Source: Thermoplasmatota archaeon
GTDB lineage: Bacteria; Pseudomonadota; Gammaproteobacteria; Burkholderiales; Thiobacillaceae
Length of the DNA stretch: 10,149 nt
Direction: 5' to 3'
NCBI GenBank assembly: GCA_023475455.1
Contig: JAMCVR010000038.1
Coordinates: forward strand, 4,775-14,923
In this document: piece after piece, positions 5,036 through 10,149 of the stretch
How positions within the stretch are numbered: position 1 is the first letter of the stretch
Layout: each line of letters starts with the position of its first letter
Position numbers and translations under genes: made by a program
Notes under the pieces: model-generated
The model's input: only the letters and a program-made list of their open reading frames with translations
Database searches by the model: none
What the model was told of the DNA's origin: nothing

Positions 5036-5167
5036 TTAGCCAGTCACCCTTTCCGGCTTGTTGTGCATGTCCACATCGATGACTTCAAAGTCCATGTCCT
5101 TTTCGAACAGGACGATGCGGCAGCGGTGGCTGTACGGATCGGTACTGCCGGAATACAAGGTCATCAT
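5036..5167 (-). pseudogene. 43-codon hybrid of the sspA start and petB end
   Basis: The frame begins with the sspA ATG and ribosome-binding site (duplicated from 4216) and encodes SspA residues 1-39, ending DMHNKPE. At the duplication junction it continues in frame into the last four codons of petB, RVTG, and the petB TAA. That stop touches the ATG of the distal petC. The product would be half a thioredoxin fold and is unlikely to work. Its role may be translational: it brings ribosomes to the petC start as petB normally does. This is inferred. Confidence 0.8.
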
Positions 5168-5206
5168 GGCGGGGGCTCCCTAAGGTGTTGCGTGTAATTA
5201 AAGCTT

Positions 5207-5243
5207 AAAACGCCAACAGCCGGACACGGTCCGGCTGTTGGCG
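5207..5243 (-). terminator. Factor-independent terminator of the petABC operon
   Basis: This is a copy of the terminator at 4256-4292: the perfect 15-bp stem CGCCAACAGCCGGAC with its reverse complement (5211-5225/5229-5243), a 3-nt loop, then a T-rich tract on the minus strand. It lies 17 bp after the stop of the native petC and should isolate the distal petC from the petA promoter. Confidence 0.85.
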
Positions 5244-5260
5244 AACGGCGGTGGCCGGAT

Positions 5261-5986
5261 TCAGTGAATGTCTTTCCAGAACTCTTTCTTCAGGTAATAG
5301 GCCACCACGAAGAAGACCGCCAGGAAAATCAGAACGATGAGGCCGAGCTGCTTGCGTTGGACCTGGGCAGGCTCGCCCATCCACACCAGGTAGTTGACCA
5401 GGTCGCCGACCATGGCATCGTATTCGGCCAGCGTCACGCTGCCGGGCTTGGCCAGTTCGAGGCGCTCGATCACTTCATGCTCGCCGTCCTTCCTGTAGAC
5501 CGGCGCCATCTCGCCCTGCAGGGTCCACATCACGTGCGGCATGCCCACCTTGTCGAACACGGTGTTGTTCCAGCCGGTGGCAGTCGTGTCGTCACGGTAG
5601 AAGCCGCGCAGGTAGGTGTACAGCCAGTCGGCGCCGCGCGAACGGGCGATCACGCTCAGATCCGGCGGGTTGGCGCCGAACCAGGCCTTGCCGTCCGCCT
5701 TGGTCATGCCGACCTTCATGGTCTCGCCCGGTTTTTCGGCGGCGAACATCAGGTTGTCCTTGATCTGGTCTTCGGTCAGACCGATGTCCTGCAAACGCGA
5801 GTAGCGCATGGAGCCGGCACTGTGGCAGTTGAGGCAGTAGTTCACGAACATGCGGGCGCCGCGCTGCAGCGATTCCTGGTCGGCCAGATTGACCGGCGCC
5901 TTGTCCAGGTGAACGCTGGCGCCCGACGCAAAGGCCACGACGGGGGCTGCCGCCAGCAGGAAAAGAAAATTCTTCAAGCGTTTCAT
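5261..5986 (-). CDS. petC: Cytochrome c1 of the bc1 complex, operon copy
   Basis: This is the membrane-anchored c-type cytochrome that accepts electrons from the Rieske centre and passes them to soluble cytochrome c in the periplasm. It has 241 aa: a signal peptide (MKRLKNFLFLLAAAPVVAFA), haem-binding CLNCH at 51-55, conserved NPPDLSVIARSRG and WLYTYLRGFY regions, the likely sixth ligand Met149 in GMPHVMW, and one C-terminal membrane helix (about 213-231) ending KKEFWKDIH. Its ATG follows the petB TAA with no gap, with AAAGGG in the petB 3' end as ribosome-binding site, so petB and petC are coupled. A strong terminator follows. An identical second copy lies at 4310-5035. Confidence 0.95.
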   Translation of the reverse strand: MKRLKNFLFLLAAAPVVAFASGASVHLDKAPVNLADQESLQRGARMFVNYCLNCHSAGSMRYSRLQDIGLTEDQIKDNLMFAAEKPGETMKVGMTKADGKAWFGANPPDLSVIARSRGADWLYTYLRGFYRDDTTATGWNNTVFDKVGMPHVMWTLQGEMAPVYRKDGEHEVIERLELAKPGSVTLAEYDAMVGDLVNYLVWMGEPAQVQRKQLGLIVLIFLAVFFVVAYYLKKEFWKDIH

Positions 5987-7222
5987 TTAGCCAGTCACCC
6001 TTTCCGGTTCCGGTTTGGTTTTGTCAATCGAGGTATACCAGGGCATCAGCAGGAAAAACAGGAAGTAGATCACTGAGAAGACCTGGGCAAAAATCGTCGC
6101 CACCGGTGTTGCCGGCAGCAGGCCAAGATAGCCGAGACCGACGAAGGACACGACGAACAGGGCCAGCATGATCTTGTAGATCGGGCCGCGATAGCGGATC
6201 GACTTGACCTTGCCGCGATCGAGCCAGGGCAGGAAGAACATCAGCACGATCGACATCCCCATCGCCACCACGCCCGGGAACTGCGAGCCGAACAACGGCG
6301 GTACCGCGCGCAGGATCGCGTAGAAGGGGGTGAAGTACCACAGCGGCGCGATGTGCTCGGGCGTCTTCAGCGGGTCGGCCGGAACGAAGTTGGCCGCCTC
6401 GAGGAAGTAGCCGCCCATTTCCGGGGCGAAGAACAGGATTGCCGAGAACACCATCAGGAAGACGACGACGCCGACGATGTCCTTCACCGTGTAGTACGGG
6501 TGGAAGGGGATGCCGTCGAGCGGAATGTGCGTCACCGGATCCTTGTGCTTCTTGATCTCGACGCCGTCGGGGTTGTTGGAGCCGACTTCGTGCAGCGCCA
6601 CCAGGTGCACCATGACCAGCGCGATCAGCACCAGCGGCAAGGCGATGACGTGGAAGGCGAAGAAGCGGTTCAGCGTCGCGTCGGAAATCACGTAGTCGCC
6701 GCGAATCCAGATCGACAGGTCTTCACCGATGAAGGGCACGGCGGCGAACAGGTTGACGATCACCTGGGCGCCCCAGAACGACATCTGGCCCCACGGCAGC
6801 AGGTAGCCGAGGAAGGCTTCGGCCATCAGCGCCAGATAGATCAGCACGCCGAAGATCCAGATCAGTTCGCGCGGCTTGCGGTAGGAGCCGTACATCAGGC
6901 CGCGGAACATGTGCAGGTAGACGACGACGAAGAACATCGAGGCGCCTGTGGAGTGCATGTAGCGGATCAGCCAGCCCCAGTCGACGTCGCGCATGATGTA
7001 CTCGACGGATGCGAAGGCGAGCTCCGAATCCGGCTTGTAGTTCATGGTCAGGAAAATGCCGGTGACGATCTGCAGCACCAGCACCAGCAGCGCCAGCGAG
7101 CCGAAGAAGTACCAGAAGTTGAAGTTCTTGGGCGCGTAGTACTCGGACAGGTGCGCCTTGTAGGTTGCGGTGAGCGGGAATCGATCGTCGATCCAGCCCA
7201 TCAGCTTTTGCATGGCAGACAT
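5987..7222 (-). CDS. petB: Cytochrome b of the bc1 complex
   Basis: This integral membrane subunit carries haems bL and bH and forms the Qo and Qi quinone sites. It has 411 aa in one chain (b6 and subunit-IV parts fused), with about eight membrane helices. Haem ligands are His90 and His104 (14 apart) and His191 and His206 (15 apart, one more than in alphaproteobacterial or mitochondrial b). The Qo motif, normally PEWY, is PLWY here (293-296, in APLWYFTPFYAILR), so the usual Glu is Leu. The start is ATG at 7222 with AGGAG 9 nt upstream inside the petA end; Met4 is a possible alternative. It lies 4 bp after petA and ends TAA directly against the petC ATG. Confidence 0.96.
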   Translation of the reverse strand: MSAMQKLMGWIDDRFPLTATYKAHLSEYYAPKNFNFWYFFGSLALLVLVLQIVTGIFLTMNYKPDSELAFASVEYIMRDVDWGWLIRYMHSTGASMFFVVVYLHMFRGLMYGSYRKPRELIWIFGVLIYLALMAEAFLGYLLPWGQMSFWGAQVIVNLFAAVPFIGEDLSIWIRGDYVISDATLNRFFAFHVIALPLVLIALVMVHLVALHEVGSNNPDGVEIKKHKDPVTHIPLDGIPFHPYYTVKDIVGVVVFLMVFSAILFFAPEMGGYFLEAANFVPADPLKTPEHIAPLWYFTPFYAILRAVPPLFGSQFPGVVAMGMSIVLMFFLPWLDRGKVKSIRYRGPIYKIMLALFVVSFVGLGYLGLLPATPVATIFAQVFSVIYFLFFLLMPWYTSIDKTKPEPERVTG

Positions 7223-7226
7223 TCTT

Positions 7227-7832
7227 TCAGGCTCCTTTTGCGTCTACGCCGATCAGCAGTTTTGCGTCGCTGAGGTATTGATGGGGCGGGATGACCAGAT
7301 TGGTCGGCGCCGGCACGTTCTTGAACACGCGCCCGGCGAGGTCGAAACGCGAGCCGTGGCAGGGACAGAAGAAACCGCCCGGCCAGTCGGCGCCGAGGTC
7401 GGCCGCGCCGAGGTCCTTGCGGTAGGTCGGCGAACAGCCGAGGTGGGTGCAGATGCCCACGGCCACCAGATATTCGGGTTTGATCGAGCGGGTGGCGTTC
7501 TTGCAGTACTCGGGCTGCTGCGGCACCTCGCTTTGGGGATCGGTCAGCTGATCGTCATGCTTGCCCAGCAGGTCGAGCATTTCCTTGGTGCGGTTGACGA
7601 TCCACACCGGCTTGCCGCGCCATTCGACCGTCAGCAGCATGCCCGGCTCGACCTTGCTGATATCCACTTCCACCGGCGCGCCCGCTGCCTTGGCGCGCTC
7701 GCTCGGCATCATGCTCATCACCAGCGGCACGGCCACCCCCGCCACCGCGACCCCCCCGACGGCGCTGGTCGCGGCGATCAGGAATTTTCGTTTACGTGTG
7801 TCCACTTTTTGCCCATCGACTTCCTGGCTCAT
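7227..7832 (-). CDS. petA: Rieske iron-sulfur protein of the bc1 complex
   Basis: This is the 2Fe-2S subunit that takes the first electron from quinol at the Qo site. It has 201 aa. The N-terminus has a Tat-type signal/anchor: R13-K14-R15-K16-F17-L18 then a hydrophobic helix to about 41; the usual twin arginine is Lys-Arg. The cluster-binding loops are CTHLGC (128-133; ligands Cys128 and His130) and CPCHGS (156-161; ligands Cys156 and His159), with Cys133-Cys158 as the expected disulfide. The late SRFDLAGRVF and PAPTNLVIPP segments are typical. The ATG at 7832 has AGGT 6 nt upstream. First gene of petABC; petB follows after 4 bp. Confidence 0.96.
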   Translation of the reverse strand: MSQEVDGQKVDTRKRKFLIAATSAVGGVAVAGVAVPLVMSMMPSERAKAAGAPVEVDISKVEPGMLLTVEWRGKPVWIVNRTKEMLDLLGKHDDQLTDPQSEVPQQPEYCKNATRSIKPEYLVAVGICTHLGCSPTYRKDLGAADLGADWPGGFFCPCHGSRFDLAGRVFKNVPAPTNLVIPPHQYLSDAKLLIGVDAKGA

Positions 7833-7868
7833 GTTTACCTGACCTGAACGTGTTGCGATAAAGCCGGT

Positions 7869-7874
7869 ATTCTA
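7869..7874 (-). promoter_or_regulatory. Probable -10 box of the petABC promoter
   Basis: TAGAAT on the minus strand lies about 37 bp before the petA ATG, implying a leader of roughly 30 nt. The -35 region about 18 bp further upstream (TTCCGG) is a poor match to TTGACA, so an activator may be needed. It is divergent from the protease promoter. Confidence 0.45.
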
Positions 7875-7939
7875 ACCAATTTGTCCCCTGCACCGGAAGC
7901 CTGTCATGGCGATCGCGCAATGCGCCGCTCCCCTTGGGC

Positions 7940-7945
7940 TATAAT
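7940..7945 (+). promoter_or_regulatory. -10 box of the HtrA-type protease promoter
   Basis: A perfect TATAAT ends 28 bp before the ATG at 7974. The -35 region (around 7917-7922, GCAATG) is weak. Because this box lies inside the longest open frame, which begins at 7881, it argues that the real protein starts at 7974 or 7989. Confidence 0.55.
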
Positions 7946-7973
7946 CGCCGCGTGGCGGAATCGTGCCAAGTCC

Positions 7974-9167
<1,194 letters not shown>

Positions 9168-9173
9168 GGCGGA

Positions 9174-10149
9174 TTACGCGCCCGCCTGCACCTGCGTCAG
9201 CACGCGCAGGCGGGTGGGATAGACGTACGCATCCCGTTCCATCGCGGGCAGGCGCCAGGCAGCGGCAGCGCGTGCCTGCCGCTGCAACGCAGGATCGTGC
9301 AGACGCAGGCTCGCCAGAATCAGCACATCGGACGGCGAATAGAATGCGCCGTCGGCCAGCGCCGGCTCGGGCTGCAACGTGGCCAGCAGCGGCCGCGCTT
9401 CATGTTTCCAGCCCTTTTCGCTCCAGAATAGCGTCCAGGCGGCGTGTGCGAGCTGCCGCGCACGGTCGCGCGACTGGGCGTTGCCGGTGGCGTCGGCATG
9501 ATCCAGCAGGCCCTGCGCGACATACGCGTAATCCTCCAGTTCGGCATCCGGCAGCGTCTTGCCGCGCGCCATCGCCTTCAGCAGCCGCCCGTCCCGGAGC
9601 AGCCGGGTCAGCAGGAAACGCTGCAGGCGGTCGGCACGCGCGCGGTAAGCCGGATCGAGCTGAATGGCCTGGCTGAACGCCGACAACGCCAGGCCATTCA
9701 GGCCGGCATTCAGCTTGTCGTCCTTGGGCAGACTGCGGGCCAGGCGCAGCGGCCGCAGGATGCGCAGGGCATCGGCCAGCAGCCGGCGCTCATCCGCCGT
9801 CGGCGCACGGTATTCCGCGGGCAGGTAGCCGTCCTCGAAACTGCGCGGGACATCGAGCTGCCACACCCGCCGGGCCGCGGCAAAGGCCTCCGGCGGCAGG
9901 CGCCGTTTCAATTCCTCGGGTTCCCACAGATAGGTCGCCCCTTCCCGCCCCGCGTCGTCCACCGCGGACGTGCTGCTGTAGAAACCGCCGCTCGCATCGA
10001 GCAATTCGCCCTCCATGAAATCGAGCGTGCTGCGCGCAATGTCGCGGTAACGCGGCTGGCGCAGCACGCTCGCGGCGCGCAGGTAGAGCATGGCCAGATG
10101 CGCGTTGTCGTACAGCATTTTCTCGAAATGCGGCGTATCCCACTCGGGA
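9174..10149 (-). CDS. YyaL/DUF255-type protein, C-terminal part (N-terminus outside window)
   Basis: The frame is open from the right edge to a TAA at 9174, giving the last 324 residues. The conserved signature EWDTPHFEKMLYDNAHLA begins at the edge and is typical of YyaL/spermatogenesis-associated-20-like proteins, which carry an N-terminal thioredoxin-like domain (not in the window) and an alpha/alpha barrel like that of N-acylglucosamine epimerases. Later pieces fit the barrel: LDASGGFYSSTSAVDDAGRE, GATYLWEPEEL, LNAGLNGLALSAFSQA, ELEDYAYVAQGLLD and DGAFYSPSD. The biochemical function of this family is not established. The first in-window ATG (10118) is internal. The gene converges on the protease gene with only 6 bp between stops and no visible terminator. 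Confidence 0.85.
   Translation of the reverse strand, partial: PEWDTPHFEKMLYDNAHLAMLYLRAASVLRQPRYRDIARSTLDFMEGELLDASGGFYSSTSAVDDAGREGATYLWEPEELKRRLPPEAFAAARRVWQLDVPRSFEDGYLPAEYRAPTADERRLLADALRILRPLRLARSLPKDDKLNAGLNGLALSAFSQAIQLDPAYRARADRLQRFLLTRLLRDGRLLKAMARGKTLPDAELEDYAYVAQGLLDHADATGNAQSRDRARQLAHAAWTLFWSEKGWKHEARPLLATLQPEPALADGAFYSPSDVLILASLRLHDPALQRQARAAAAWRLPAMERDAYVYPTRLRVLTQVQAGA

Larger units (their letters stand above)
4100..5050. repeat. Tandem duplication B, left unit (951 bp)
   Basis: The unit holds the first 39 codons of sspA, the sspA upstream region, the petC terminator and all of petC. It is base-identical to 5051-6001 wherever compared. Identity starts at TTCCGG 4100-4105 and reaches TTCCGG at 5051-5056. 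The same TTCCGG closes the right unit at 6002-6007. This 6-bp sequence is shared by native sspA (codons KPE) and the native petB end (codons for PE), and marks the crossover. Confidence 0.96.
5051..6001. repeat. Tandem duplication B, right unit (951 bp)
   Basis: This is the petB-adjacent unit, containing the native petC, its terminator, the sspA upstream region and the sspA 5' fragment. Identity with the left unit continues through TTCCGG 6002-6007 and ends at 6008 (T against C at 5057). The unit length is a multiple of three. No inverted repeats, transposase or flanking target duplications accompany it. Confidence 0.96.

Noticed and set aside
4313..6076. Long open frames on the + strand over both petC copies (294 and 270 codons)
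   Set aside because: They are antisense to a clear cytochrome c1 with haem motif and membrane anchor; high GC creates such frames. Their peptides (His/Val/Gln-rich) resemble no known fold.
6353..7273. A 306-codon + strand frame over petB
   Set aside because: Antisense shadow of cytochrome b; its composition is an artefact of the complementary reading frame.
7881..7973. Upstream ATG at 7881 as the protease start
   Set aside because: It would add 31 charged residues before the membrane anchor and place the TATAAT at 7940-7945 inside the gene. Starts at 7974 or 7989 fit the anchor better.

Overview
The window looks like the chromosome of a GC-rich betaproteobacterium, possibly a Thiobacillus or Nitrosomonadales-type lineage. 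The grounds are the three-gene bc1 operon petABC followed by sspA-sspB, a divergent membrane-anchored HtrA protease, and cytochrome b with the longer helix-D histidine spacing. The lineage is an inference from gene content and protein character, not from a database search.

Layout. Positions 1-3010 are accessory DNA read leftwards: a GTG-started HTH/AT-hook regulator, an unrecognised 195-aa protein and a winged-helix replication-type protein that runs off the left edge, joined by ATGA overlaps. The promoter, leader, regulator and most of the second gene are repeated in perfect tandem (unit 1071 bp). Between this block and a tRNA-Thr(UGU) gene (3084-3156, leftward, 3' end facing the block) lie CGGGGAC repeats at 11-bp spacing and a nested hairpin. 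This resembles the end of an element integrated at a tRNA 3' end, but no integrase is visible.

Positions 3199-7832 are core genes, all leftward: petA (Rieske), petB (cytochrome b), petC (cytochrome c1), sspA and sspB. A second perfect tandem duplication (unit 951 bp) repeats petC, its terminator and the first 39 codons of sspA. Transcription order is therefore petA-petB-petC-terminator-(sspA'/petB' hybrid ORF)-petC-terminator-sspA-sspB. The junction lies in a 6-bp TTCCGG shared by sspA and petB. It fuses the sspA start in frame to the last four petB codons, so the second petC keeps its native ribosome-binding context but sits behind the sspA start region.

Positions 7833-10149: a divergent promoter region, a DegS/AlgW-like periplasmic serine protease on the + strand, and, converging 6 bp after its stop, the C-terminal part of a YyaL/DUF255-type protein that runs off the right edge.

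Together the core genes make the quinol-oxidising bc1 complex, a stress-linked RNA polymerase-associated protein and a ClpXP adaptor. The most unusual content is the two independent perfect ~1-kb tandem duplications, one of which makes a second complete petC behind sspA signals. Recent biological amplification and assembly error both remain possible. I found no clear evidence for a wholly new multi-gene system.
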